From UBA920 sp038257015 (GTDB lineage Bacteria; Patescibacteriota; Doudnabacteria; UBA920): DNA of 18,163 nt. The DNA lies in NCBI GenBank assembly GCA_038257015.1, contig JBBSJS010000017.1, positions 1 to 18,163 on the forward strand, read 5' to 3'. Below the pieces are notes generated by a model, which was given only the letters and a program-made list of their open reading frames with translations, searched no databases and was not told the DNA's origin. Shown one piece after another: positions 1 to 6,614 of this stretch. Positions within the stretch are counted from its first letter, which is position 1, and the number at the start of each line of letters is the position of its first letter. A program made the position numbers and the translations under genes.

Positions 1-530
1 CATCTTCCTTCTATCTAATGATGCTTGGTTTGTTCTTTGCTAAGATTCCAATTCCTTTCTTACGCAGAACTTTAGTAGCGCTATTTATCGGGATGAATAT
101 ATTTGCTATTGGTTATTATTGGAATGAAGTGAATCCTAATGAGCGACGCGGTATGGCCGAAACTTCTGCAATGCTAACAGCTAACGTAGAGCCTGACCAT
201 AAGCTATTTGTGGGAAATAATTTTGAATTCTTTAACTTCAAATACTATAACGAAACTCCGGTAAGACCTTTGTTGTACTCTGCAGGCTACTCAGTAAAAG
301 ACATGCCTCATTATGCCGGCACCGCAATCCTTACTGACGAGGATTTGGTCTTGAATTTTGAAGAAGCCACAAAACCTGGCGACACTGTTTGGCTAATCTA
401 TACAAATGGGTTTGGTGGAACCAAGCCTGATGTACCAAAAAATTGGAATGAGGTTAGTCTTCACATTACCAAAGAAATTCGACCATATGTTGGTACACTA
501 ATTTACGTCAGTCAATATAAGGTCCAATAA
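1..530 (+). CDS. C-terminal part of a polytopic membrane protein, possibly a GT39-like glycosyltransferase (5' end outside window)
   Basis: The reading frame is open from base 3, so the gene starts upstream of the window; the ATG codons at 18 and 21 are probably internal. The visible part has one or two hydrophobic segments (the first about 40 residues, with a short basic loop IPFLRR between them). A soluble tail of about 130 residues follows, ending in LIYVSQYKVQ. A multi-pass N-terminal half followed by an extracytoplasmic C-terminal domain, with a GD-type turn before a beta strand (PGDTVWLIYTN), is the layout of ArnT/PMT-like lipid-linked sugar transferases. No catalytic motif lies inside the window, so the family call is an inference. 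It is the only + strand gene in the left part and is convergent with ftsQ, with a shared hairpin terminator between them. Confidence 0.5.
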   Translation, partial: SSFYLMMLGLFFAKIPIPFLRRTLVALFIGMNIFAIGYYWNEVNPNERRGMAETSAMLTANVEPDHKLFVGNNFEFFNFKYYNETPVRPLLYSAGYSVKDMPHYAGTAILTDEDLVLNFEEATKPGDTVWLIYTNGFGGTKPDVPKNWNEVSLHITKEIRPYVGTLIYVSQYKVQ

Positions 531-536
531 ACTATT

Positions 537-574
537 AAACAAAAACCCTTCCAGCTAAGGAAGGGTTTTTGTTT
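537..574. terminator. Bidirectional intrinsic terminator between the GT39-like gene and ftsQ
   Basis: A perfect 16-bp inverted repeat (537-552 with 559-574) encloses a 6-nt loop AGCTAA. The arms are A-rich at the outer left and T-rich at the outer right, so each strand produces a GC-containing stem followed by a U-run. It sits 6 bases after the + strand stop (528-530) and 3 bases beyond the ftsQ stop (578-580) on the other strand, so it can end both convergent transcripts. Confidence 0.9.
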
Positions 575-577
575 AAG

Positions 578-1675
578 TTATTTACTACAAGGAGTGTTTA
601 CCAAACAGATAAAAGCTTTACTATCGACCCTCATATCAATGTAGTCCAATTGGTTAAATCTATCGGGATTCATTTGAGAAAGCAGTAAAAGTAATCGTGC
701 CACTACTGAATCAGGTTCTTGCGTAGAATTAATGCGGACATAATACTGTGACCCGTCATTCTTGGAACGTGGCAAGTAAACTAAAAGCTCTCCACCTTGT
801 AAGGGCAATTCTATTTGAGGCAGAGCAGTATTGTTGTCATTTTTATCTTCAGACTCACCTTCACCTTCTATAATTTCCACTTCATTTACGATGTCGCTAG
901 AATTCACAGAATTTTCAGAAGCTAGTTGATCGACTTTGATACTTGTTGGAATTTTTAATTCGATATACTGGACTTGATCAATTTTATCTTCTATAAAATC
1001 ATAAAAACTATTTAAGTTAACCAGTAATTCTTGGCTTAAGAAAGCTTGATTTTCTTCCAACGTGAATGGGTAATCAAATTTTAATTTGGTCATTGAAGAA
1101 TTTTGCTCATTCTTCCACTGTACTTCCTCGCTAAGTCCTGACAAACCTTTTAAAGTTCCGTCGTTGTAAACATCGTATACTTTCGAGTTAGCTAATACTA
1201 AATATTTTTCATACTTTAAAGTTACGCTAACTGTGATTTTACCAGTCTTCCATTCGCGAATTATCGAGTTAACCTGGTAAACGTTTGGGTTAGTAGATAT
1301 CTGTTGAATAATCTTTTTCGGCTGAAGAAACAACAAGTTATTTTTTGGGTACCAAAATGGATTAGTATCAATTACCTTCTTGGCTTCAGTTTCCAGTAAG
1401 GTTTTCTCTGATAAGTTAGCACCGATAACTTCAACAGATTTAATGCTTAATAAATTAGGCACATATAAGATGTAGATCAAGCCAAGTAATCCCAAAAAAG
1501 CCAAAGCTTGCGACCACCAAGTAGACAAACCGAGTCTTTTCATAAAAGTTGCGTACGGAGTGTTTGAAACAGGGTTACTTTTTCGTTTAAAGTTGCGCGC
1601 TTGTCGAACTTTGCTGGTAAACTCTTTCTGCTCAAAACGAACTTTGGATTTAGTTTTGTTTTTTTTAAATAACAT
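578..1675 (-). CDS. ftsQ: Cell division protein FtsQ/DivIB
   Basis: A 365-residue bitopic protein with the FtsQ layout. It has a basic cytoplasmic tail (residues 1-52, rich in Lys/Arg), one transmembrane helix (about 54-72) and a POTRA domain (about 76-150, beginning LLSIKSVEVIGAN). A beta domain follows and ends in the typical QLDYIDMRVDS strand. FtsQ links early and late divisome proteins and recruits FtsB/FtsL and FtsW/FtsI in other bacteria. Residues 261-282 form an acidic low-complexity stretch (many Glu/Asp/Asn) inserted before the last strands, which makes the protein longer than the usual 250-300 residues. Two cysteines near the end (AFICLVNTPCSK) could form an external disulphide. 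The ATG directly abuts the ddl stop (TAGATG), indicating translational coupling; there is no Shine-Dalgarno. It is the last gene of the serS-murF-ddl unit. Confidence 0.88.
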   Translation of the reverse strand: MLFKKNKTKSKVRFEQKEFTSKVRQARNFKRKSNPVSNTPYATFMKRLGLSTWWSQALAFLGLLGLIYILYVPNLLSIKSVEVIGANLSEKTLLETEAKKVIDTNPFWYPKNNLLFLQPKKIIQQISTNPNVYQVNSIIREWKTGKITVSVTLKYEKYLVLANSKVYDVYNDGTLKGLSGLSEEVQWKNEQNSSMTKLKFDYPFTLEENQAFLSQELLVNLNSFYDFIEDKIDQVQYIELKIPTSIKVDQLASENSVNSSDIVNEVEIIEGEGESEDKNDNNTALPQIELPLQGGELLVYLPRSKNDGSQYYVRINSTQEPDSVVARLLLLLSQMNPDRFNQLDYIDMRVDSKAFICLVNTPCSK

Positions 1676-2779
1676 CTATATTGAAGTTTTGCGAAATTGT
1701 TGTTTTGTGTGGTACTCGATAGCCAAGTTTATTAAGGCATCTAGAAGTTGTGAGTAAGGCAACCCACTTGCCTCCCACAACTTTGGGTACATGCTCATTT
1801 TTGTGAAGCCTGGAATAGTATTTAATTCATTGATAACAATTTGCCCATTCGCTTTTAAGAAGACATCAACCCGAGCCATGCCTGATAATCCTAAAACTTG
1901 ATATGCTGAAGCAGCAATATTTTGAAGCTCGGTAATTCTTTTCTTGTCTAAGTTCTTAGCAGGAACATCGAGGGTTGTATCATTATCTTCTGAATATTTT
2001 TCAGTGTAAGAGTAAAATCCCTGGTTTGGAATAACTTCTCCGGGTATAGAAACTATAACATCCTCGTTGCCCAAAACTGACATTTCGATTTCTCGGCCAA
2101 CAATTGCTTGTTCCACTAAAATTTTATTGTCATATTTGTAAGCTTCTTGTAAAGCTTTTTTGAATTGTGAAGAATTAATTGCTTTGCTTACTCCAACTGA
2201 CGATCCACTGTTAGCTGGCTTTACAAAAACTTCTGAAGCTAGAACTTTCACAACTTCATTCCAAGATATCTCCATGCCATTTTCCAAAACGATAAATTTT
2301 CCGATAGGCAATCCAGCTTCGCGCAACAGCCTTTTCGTAATATCCTTATCCATGCCAACAGCAGAGCCTATAAGATTAGGGCCAACCACAGGCAAGTTTA
2401 AGATTTGTAGCAATCCTTGAACGGAGCCATCTTCCCCATTTGAGCCGTGTAGTACCGGAAATACTGCATCAATTTTTGGCAGTTTTTTTGAGAGTCCTGA
2501 AACTGCGAACTCTTGCCCGGCTTTACCAGGCTGAAGCAAAACATGTTGACTGCTTGGACCAAGCTTTACAGTCTTCGAGTTTTTGGATTGAATAAAATAA
2601 TTATTTTGGTTTTGTAATTGCCACAAACCAGATTTAGTAATTCCAATAAGAACCGAGTTATATTTAGTTTTATCCAGAGCTTCAATAATGCTTTGAGCTG
2701 ATTGAAGAGAGACTTCATGCTCTGAAGATTTACCACCGAACAGTACAGCAAGATTAAGTTTTTTATTTTTAGTATTCAT
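1676..2779 (-). CDS. ddl: D-alanine--D-alanine ligase
   Basis: A 367-residue ATP-grasp ligase that makes D-Ala-D-Ala for peptidoglycan precursors in the cytoplasm. Visible signatures are the N-terminal AVLFGGKSSEHEVSL, HGSNGEDGSVQG (111-122), the ATP-binding glycine-rich loop PANSGSSVG (188-196), and the C-terminal metal-binding segment INELNTIPGF. In the omega loop (FYSYTEKY) a Lys-Tyr pair (261-262) occupies the position where D-Ala-D-Lac ligases carry Phe. This predicts the ordinary D-Ala-D-Ala product, but it rests on motif alignment by eye. It lies 18 bases after murF, its functional partner, and abuts ftsQ; ddl-ftsQ is a classic division/cell-wall cluster pair. No Shine-Dalgarno is seen before the ATG. 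Length is close to the family norm. Confidence 0.96.
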   Translation of the reverse strand: MNTKNKKLNLAVLFGGKSSEHEVSLQSAQSIIEALDKTKYNSVLIGITKSGLWQLQNQNNYFIQSKNSKTVKLGPSSQHVLLQPGKAGQEFAVSGLSKKLPKIDAVFPVLHGSNGEDGSVQGLLQILNLPVVGPNLIGSAVGMDKDITKRLLREAGLPIGKFIVLENGMEISWNEVVKVLASEVFVKPANSGSSVGVSKAINSSQFKKALQEAYKYDNKILVEQAIVGREIEMSVLGNEDVIVSIPGEVIPNQGFYSYTEKYSEDNDTTLDVPAKNLDKKRITELQNIAASAYQVLGLSGMARVDVFLKANGQIVINELNTIPGFTKMSMYPKLWEASGLPYSQLLDALINLAIEYHTKQQFRKTSI

Positions 2780-2797
2780 TTAAATCAGTTTTATAAA

Positions 2798-4060
2798 TTA
2801 CTCTGTTAACCATTTTCCATATTGTCTTGGCAGAAGCTCTGAAGACATCATCGGTTCGGCCATAATTTCTTTACTCACTCTCTCCATGCGTGCACCCTGT
2901 GAACCTTTAACTATAACCAGCATACCTTCTTTTACCAACTCCAAAGCTTTGCTTGCTGTAACTTTAGAGTTTTCGAAGCTAAACACCTTAGTTATATTTA
3001 ATCCCGAAGCGATTGCTTCTTCAGCAATTAAAATGGCCAAGCTGCCAGAAGTAAGTAAATAGTCAGGGTTAATAGTTGCAATGAGTTTGCCAATTTCACG
3101 ATGAGCTTGTTGTGATTGTTCGCCTAGCTCCAGCATATCTCCTAAAACAATCATTTTTTGCTCAGCAGGCCACTTTGCAACTAAATCTAGAACTTCTTTT
3201 ACTGAGTCTGGTGAAGCATTATAACTGTCATCTAAAATAATGCTGCGCTTTAATCCACTGAACACATTCATGCGTCCAGCCACTGGACGATAATTTAACA
3301 AACCTTGCTCAATAACATCTTTGTGGATACCTAGCGTTTCAGCCACAGCGATTGCAGATAAAACAGCATAAACATGAGCACGGCCCAGCACGGGTAAGCT
3401 GATACTATAATTTTGTGATTTTGATTTTACTCTTAACTCTGTTGTAACTGGTAAACCAAAATTCTCTGAAGAAGACTCGAGTTTTACGTCAGAATTATTT
3501 TCGATTCCATAAGACACCAAAGTTTTATCTGACAACTGAGCCTGTTCGTAAGCAAGTACGTTATCATGATTAACAATTGCCACTCCTCCAGGTTTTAAGC
3601 CTTTCAATAGTTGGCCTTTTTCTTCAGCAACTGCTTCAGCAGATTTAAAAAATTCATAATGAGCCAACCCTACATAGGTTAAAACTCCAATATTTGGCTG
3701 AGCAATTGAAAGCAAATGGCTCATGTCGCCTGGATGATCAACGCCCATTTCCAATACCAACACTTTCGGATAATCGTGTGGAAGCAAGATCAGTGAAATC
3801 GCTTTTGTGAATAATTGTAACCACGCAACAATACTTCTTCCCGGAGCGTGAGCACCGATAATGGTTAAGGGCACACCAAACTCATTATTGTAATTCTTTT
3901 CTGTTTGTCTAGTTTGAAACTGACCTGACACTGCCAAAAAAATGGCATTCCGTGCAGAAGTTTTACCTACGCTACCAGTAATGCCAATTATTTTTGGATT
4001 GTATTTTTGAACGATTTTACGAGCAAGGCTTGCGAGAATCGTTTGCATCAATGAAACCAT
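2798..4060 (-). CDS. murF: MurF-type Mur ligase lacking the usual N-terminal domain
   Basis: UDP-N-acetylmuramoyl-peptide--D-alanyl-D-alanine ligase, which adds the Ddl product to the cytoplasmic nucleotide precursor. Motifs: P-loop GITGSVGKTS (26-35), NYNNEFGVPL (56-65), EMGVDHPGDM (104-113), EEKGQLL with the probable carbamylated lysine K148, and DDSYNASP (277-284), the MurF hallmark. LGDMLELG (306-313) lies in the C-terminal domain. The P-loop begins only 25 residues from the start, whereas classical MurF has about 90-110 residues of UDP-binding domain before it. Upstream extension is impossible: the serS stop lies in the same frame one codon before the ATG. Residues 1-20 instead form a short amphipathic or hydrophobic helix that could dock on the membrane. 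It is 3 bases from serS and 18 from ddl. Confidence 0.9.
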   Translation of the reverse strand: MVSLMQTILASLARKIVQKYNPKIIGITGSVGKTSARNAIFLAVSGQFQTRQTEKNYNNEFGVPLTIIGAHAPGRSIVAWLQLFTKAISLILLPHDYPKVLVLEMGVDHPGDMSHLLSIAQPNIGVLTYVGLAHYEFFKSAEAVAEEKGQLLKGLKPGGVAIVNHDNVLAYEQAQLSDKTLVSYGIENNSDVKLESSSENFGLPVTTELRVKSKSQNYSISLPVLGRAHVYAVLSAIAVAETLGIHKDVIEQGLLNYRPVAGRMNVFSGLKRSIILDDSYNASPDSVKEVLDLVAKWPAEQKMIVLGDMLELGEQSQQAHREIGKLIATINPDYLLTSGSLAILIAEEAIASGLNITKVFSFENSKVTASKALELVKEGMLVIVKGSQGARMERVSKEIMAEPMMSSELLPRQYGKWLTE

Positions 4061-4063
4061 AGT

Positions 4064-5425
4064 TTAGCTTTCTTGATCAAGATTTCTATCAATAACTTCT
4101 GTACCAACATATTTTTGGAGTACTTCAGGAACTGCGATACTACCATTTTTTTGTTGGAAATTTTCCATGATGGCAATTAAAATTCGCGGACTTGCTACTG
4201 CAGTATTGTTTAATGTAAAGGCGTATTGAATATTCCCTTCACTGTCTCGGTAGCGTAAGTTTAGCCTGCGAGCTTGCCAATCGGTAAGACTTGAATCACT
4301 GTGAGTTTCACCATACTTATTTAAGCCTGGCATCCATGTTTCGATATCATACATTTTATATTTCCCTGCACCCATGTCACCTGTACAAATATTAAGTACT
4401 CGGTAGGGAAGTTTTAAATCTTGTAAAAGTTGTTCGCTTAATTCGCGTAACTTTTCTAACCACACATCCGCTTCGTTGATATCTGCTTTACAAATAACAA
4501 CTTGTTCTACTTTCATAAATTCGTGAACACGATACAGCCCTTTAACATCTTTGCCATAACTACCCACTTCACTACGATAGCAAGGTGAAATACCGCTCAA
4601 CTGAATTGGCAACTGGCTTTCATCCAATATCTTATCGGCGTAATACGCAATTAGCGATGGCTCTGATGTCCCTGCTAAGAAAACAGGTTCCTTAGTGCTT
4701 TCGTCTTCCATTTGTGCCGCATTACCAACTTGATAAACTTCTGAGCGCCCAGCTGGGAAATGACCACTGCCTACCAATGCAAATTCGCGAACTAAAACTG
4801 GAGGCACCATCAAAGTGAACCCTGCTTCTCTCATCTTGTCTAAACAATAAGATAATAAACCATGCTGTAGTAAAACAGCTTCGTTTTTCAGGTAATATCC
4901 TCGGAAACCAGAAACTTGAGTTCCTTGTTCTAAATCGATTAAATCTAAAGACTTGCCTAAGTCGATATGATTTTTTGGTTGGAATTCAAACTTGGTAGGA
5001 ACTTCTGCAATCTTGGCATCATCTTTAGGGTCAACATGGCCTTGAGCTGGACTCCAATAGCTCCACGGCACATTAGCACTTTCGTCAGGACCAATTGGGC
5101 TCTCTGGCGAAGGTACGTTAGGGACAGACAACATCATAGTTTGATACTCAGCTTCTACTTCACGAAGTCTTGCTTTTAACTCCTGCTGATTAGTAGCAAC
5201 TTCTTGCATTTCTAACAGGCGAGCTTTCTTATCTTCTTCGGAAAGTGTTGGAAGCTCTTTGGAAAAAGCGTTTTTTGTAGCTTGCAGACTTTCTGTTTCG
5301 GAAAGCAAAGTACGGCGCTGTTCGTCTAGCTCCATCAACTGATCTAGATTTAAGTCGATGCGTTTATCTGTGACGGCTTTTTGCAGCACGTCACGGTTTT
5401 CTCTGATGTATTTAATATCTAACAT
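4064..5425 (-). CDS. serS: Seryl-tRNA synthetase
   Basis: A 453-residue class II aminoacyl-tRNA synthetase that charges tRNA-Ser. The N-terminal helical arm (about 27-100, charged heptad-like helices) binds the long variable arm of tRNA-Ser. The catalytic core has the serine-binding TSE (253-255, in place of the usual TAE), motif 2 SPCYRSEVGSYGKDVKGLYR (280-299) followed by HEFMKVE, and motif 3 around ASPRILIAIMENFQ. The family norm is about 425 residues; the extra length lies mainly in loops of the core (about 235-247). The protein begins MLDIKYIREN, typical of SerRS, which supports the chosen ATG. It lies between the pterin-dehydratase-like gene (13 bases) and murF (3 bases) in one unit. 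Confidence 0.97.
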   Translation of the reverse strand: MLDIKYIRENRDVLQKAVTDKRIDLNLDQLMELDEQRRTLLSETESLQATKNAFSKELPTLSEEDKKARLLEMQEVATNQQELKARLREVEAEYQTMMLSVPNVPSPESPIGPDESANVPWSYWSPAQGHVDPKDDAKIAEVPTKFEFQPKNHIDLGKSLDLIDLEQGTQVSGFRGYYLKNEAVLLQHGLLSYCLDKMREAGFTLMVPPVLVREFALVGSGHFPAGRSEVYQVGNAAQMEDESTKEPVFLAGTSEPSLIAYYADKILDESQLPIQLSGISPCYRSEVGSYGKDVKGLYRVHEFMKVEQVVICKADINEADVWLEKLRELSEQLLQDLKLPYRVLNICTGDMGAGKYKMYDIETWMPGLNKYGETHSDSSLTDWQARRLNLRYRDSEGNIQYAFTLNNTAVASPRILIAIMENFQQKNGSIAVPEVLQKYVGTEVIDRNLDQES

Positions 5426-5438
5426 AATAAAATTTAGT

Positions 5439-5729
5439 TTATAACACTGACACGGCTAACTGCTCAGCACGCTTGGCAAGTGAAAAATCTCTTTCTGATA
5501 ATTCGCCTTCTTCTCCAATAACTATGGACACTTTTACTTGACTCCCACTTAACATTATTTCTGGTCGCATATTACTGTGAGTGGCGACAATTGCTAATTG
5601 GTTAAGAAAATCTAAGGCTTTCATATCTTCGTCAAAACCATAAGTCTTGATAATTCTATCGTCGTGAATTTCCCAGCCACGAATACCAGTTAATTTATGC
5701 GCTAAGTCGATTTCAGTTATACAGCTCAT
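5439..5729 (-). CDS. Pterin-4a-carbinolamine dehydratase-like small protein with a degenerate active site
   Basis: A 96-residue protein with the size and pattern of the PCD/DCoH fold. It shows GW near residues 18-19, an RIIKTYGFDEDMKALDFLNQ strand-helix, a second helix running into NMRPEIML, the strand VKVSIVI, and the closing helix LSERDFSLAKRAEQL. The catalytic NHHP motif of true dehydratases reads N53-M54-R55-P56, and the later TH pair is absent (IGEEG). The usual histidines are therefore missing and dehydratase activity is doubtful. It may be a binding or structural relative instead. It is the first gene of the unit leading into serS-murF-ddl-ftsQ and starts about 20 bases after an extended -10 promoter. 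An AAGGA sits 14 bases before the ATG, rather far for a ribosome binding site. Confidence 0.62.
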   Translation of the reverse strand: MSCITEIDLAHKLTGIRGWEIHDDRIIKTYGFDEDMKALDFLNQLAIVATHSNMRPEIMLSGSQVKVSIVIGEEGELSERDFSLAKRAEQLAVSVL

Positions 5730-5746
5730 TTTTGTGAATTTAGTCC

Positions 5747-5775
5747 TTAAATTATAGCAAATTACAGGCTATAAT
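5747..5775 (+). promoter_or_regulatory. Promoter for the CDF transporter gene
   Basis: TTAAAT (5747-5752, 3 of 6 matches to the -35 consensus) lies 17 bases before a perfect TATAAT (5770-5775). The predicted start near 5782 leaves a leader of about 58 nt before the ATG at 5840. The -35 overlaps the -10 of the divergent - strand promoter, so polymerase could probably occupy only one of the two at a time. Confidence 0.55.
5751..5758 (-). promoter_or_regulatory. Extended -10 promoter for the PCD-like/serS/murF/ddl/ftsQ unit
   Basis: On the - strand TATAAT (5751-5756) is preceded by TGC, giving the extended -10 motif TGnTATAAT. No good -35 is seen at 16-18 bases (TTCCCA is the nearest). The expected start is about 6-7 bases downstream, giving a leader of about 15-20 nt. 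This -10 is one half of a perfect 8-bp inverted repeat (5751-5758 with 5768-5775) whose other half is the -10 of the divergent CDF gene. Confidence 0.6.
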
Positions 5776-5780
5776 GGGAA

Positions 5781-5822
5781 TAGCTGTACGGGAGCTCATT
5801 TTCCTGCTAAGCTGAACAGCTA
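5781..5822 (+). other. Structured 5' leader of the CDF gene
   Basis: TAGCTGT (5781-5787) can pair with ACAGCTA (5816-5822). Inside that, CGGGAG (5789-5794) can pair, with G-U wobbles, with TTCCTG (5801-5806). The outer stem begins almost exactly at the predicted transcription start and ends 7 bases before the Shine-Dalgarno. The alternative small palindrome AGCTGAACAGCT (5810-5821) overlaps the right arm. A regulatory role (RNA switch or operator) is an inference. The length is too short for the NiCo (czcD) riboswitch class. Confidence 0.35.
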
Positions 5823-5829
5823 AATCTAT

Positions 5830-5836
5830 AGGAGGG
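5830..5836 (+). promoter_or_regulatory. Strong Shine-Dalgarno of the CDF gene
   Basis: AGGAGGG lies 3 bases before the ATG at 5840 and fixes the start. It is the only strong, well-placed Shine-Dalgarno in the window; the other start sites visible here lack one. Confidence 0.85.
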
Positions 5837-5839
5837 TTT

Positions 5840-6487
5840 ATGGAACATAATTGTGCTAATAACAAGCACCACCACAAGCCCACCAAGAGATTGGTTGCGG
5901 CTTTAGGACTGACGGTCACCTTCGCTTTTGTGCAAATGTATAATGGTATTATTGCTAACGCCACAGTATTAATTGCTGATGCGTGGCATATGCTGGCTGA
6001 TTCTGCCAGTATGCTCATTGCACTTATTTTACCTTGGTTAATCCTGAAAATATGGAACAACCGTGTAAAAAGTGAAGCAATTAGCGCTCTAGCCTGTAGC
6101 TCACTACTACTACTCCCTTGCTGGGAAATTATTGAGCGCATTATCGACAAATGGCACACTGACAGCACGTTGGATGCCGCACGCCTAACATGGGTAGCCA
6201 TTATAGGGTTGCTCGTCAACAGTGTGTGTTTGTGGCTTGTTCACAGCAAAGACAATCACGAACATCTCAGTATGGAAGGAGTAAAGTGGCATATTGTCGG
6301 CGACCTATTGGGTTCAGTTGCCGCGATTACAGTCGGCATTGTCAGCTTATTGTCAGTTCAAGCCTCCGCCTGGGCTAATATTACGGGAAGTGCTATCATC
6401 TTGATAATTTTGTTATTCGGACTGATTCGTTTGGCAAAGGTATCACTTTTGTCGATATTCTCAACGCCAGAGGGGCAAGCAACCTAA
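5840..6487 (+). CDS. Cation diffusion facilitator (CzcD/ZitB-like) without a C-terminal cytoplasmic domain
   Basis: A 215-residue, roughly six-helix membrane protein of the CDF family, which exports Zn2+ or similar divalent metals in exchange for protons. The metal site is visible as D47 plus H50xxxD54 in the second helix (ADAWHMLAD) and H151xxxD155 in the fifth (HIVGDLLGS), the Zn-type pattern. The N-terminus carries a possible metal-binding stretch with Cys5 and H10-H12. Usual CDF proteins have about 300 residues, with a soluble C-terminal dimerisation domain of about 90; here the protein stops right after helix 6 (LSIFSTPEGQAT). It stands alone on the opposite strand with its own promoter, Shine-Dalgarno and terminator. 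G+C in the part I counted (6061-6240) is 47-50%, clearly above two neighbouring blocks, suggesting acquisition. Confidence 0.87.
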   Translation: MEHNCANNKHHHKPTKRLVAALGLTVTFAFVQMYNGIIANATVLIADAWHMLADSASMLIALILPWLILKIWNNRVKSEAISALACSSLLLLPCWEIIERIIDKWHTDSTLDAARLTWVAIIGLLVNSVCLWLVHSKDNHEHLSMEGVKWHIVGDLLGSVAAITVGIVSLLSVQASAWANITGSAIILIILLFGLIRLAKVSLLSIFSTPEGQAT

Positions 6488-6519
6488 ACCGCGACTTTAA
6501 CAAGTCGCGGTTATTTTTT
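6487..6519 (+). terminator. Intrinsic terminator of the CDF gene
   Basis: An 11-bp stem (6487-6497 with 6502-6512, core CCGCGACTT/AAGTCGCGG) with a TAAC loop is followed by ATTTTTT. It begins at the last base of the stop codon, so transcription ends right after translation. Confidence 0.92.
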
Positions 6520-6566
6520 CAAGTAATGTGCTTTTGCATGATTCTTTGCTGAAAGTTTTTCTATGA

Positions 6567-6602
6567 AAAAAGCCACGAAGCTTGCAAGCTTCGTGGCTTT
6601 TT
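6567..6602. terminator. Terminator of greA, functional on both strands
   Basis: A 16-bp perfect stem (6567-6582 with 6587-6602) with a TGCA loop has A-runs on the left and T-runs on the right, and the core GCCACGAAGCT. It lies 12 bases past the greA stop on the - strand. On the + strand it backs up the CDF terminator, so the CDF gene is insulated on this side by two hairpins. Confidence 0.9.
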
Positions 6603-6614
6603 ATTTTTTAACTA

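Noticed and set aside
2777..4060. Reassignment of the Mur ligase to MurC, MurE or folylpolyglutamate synthase
   Set aside because: DDSYNASP, NYNNEFGVPL and LGDMLELG are the MurF pattern, and the neighbour is ddl; the short N-terminus alone does not change the assignment.
5776..5839. NiCo (czcD) riboswitch upstream of the CDF gene
   Set aside because: The leader is only about 58 nt, whereas that class is around 100 nt with four helices and conserved internal loops. I cannot match those features.
5752..6219. A - strand open frame of 155 codons across the CDF gene and its promoter
   Set aside because: The CDF frame on the + strand has metal-site motifs, a strong Shine-Dalgarno and a terminator. 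The antisense frame has none of these and crosses the promoter region.
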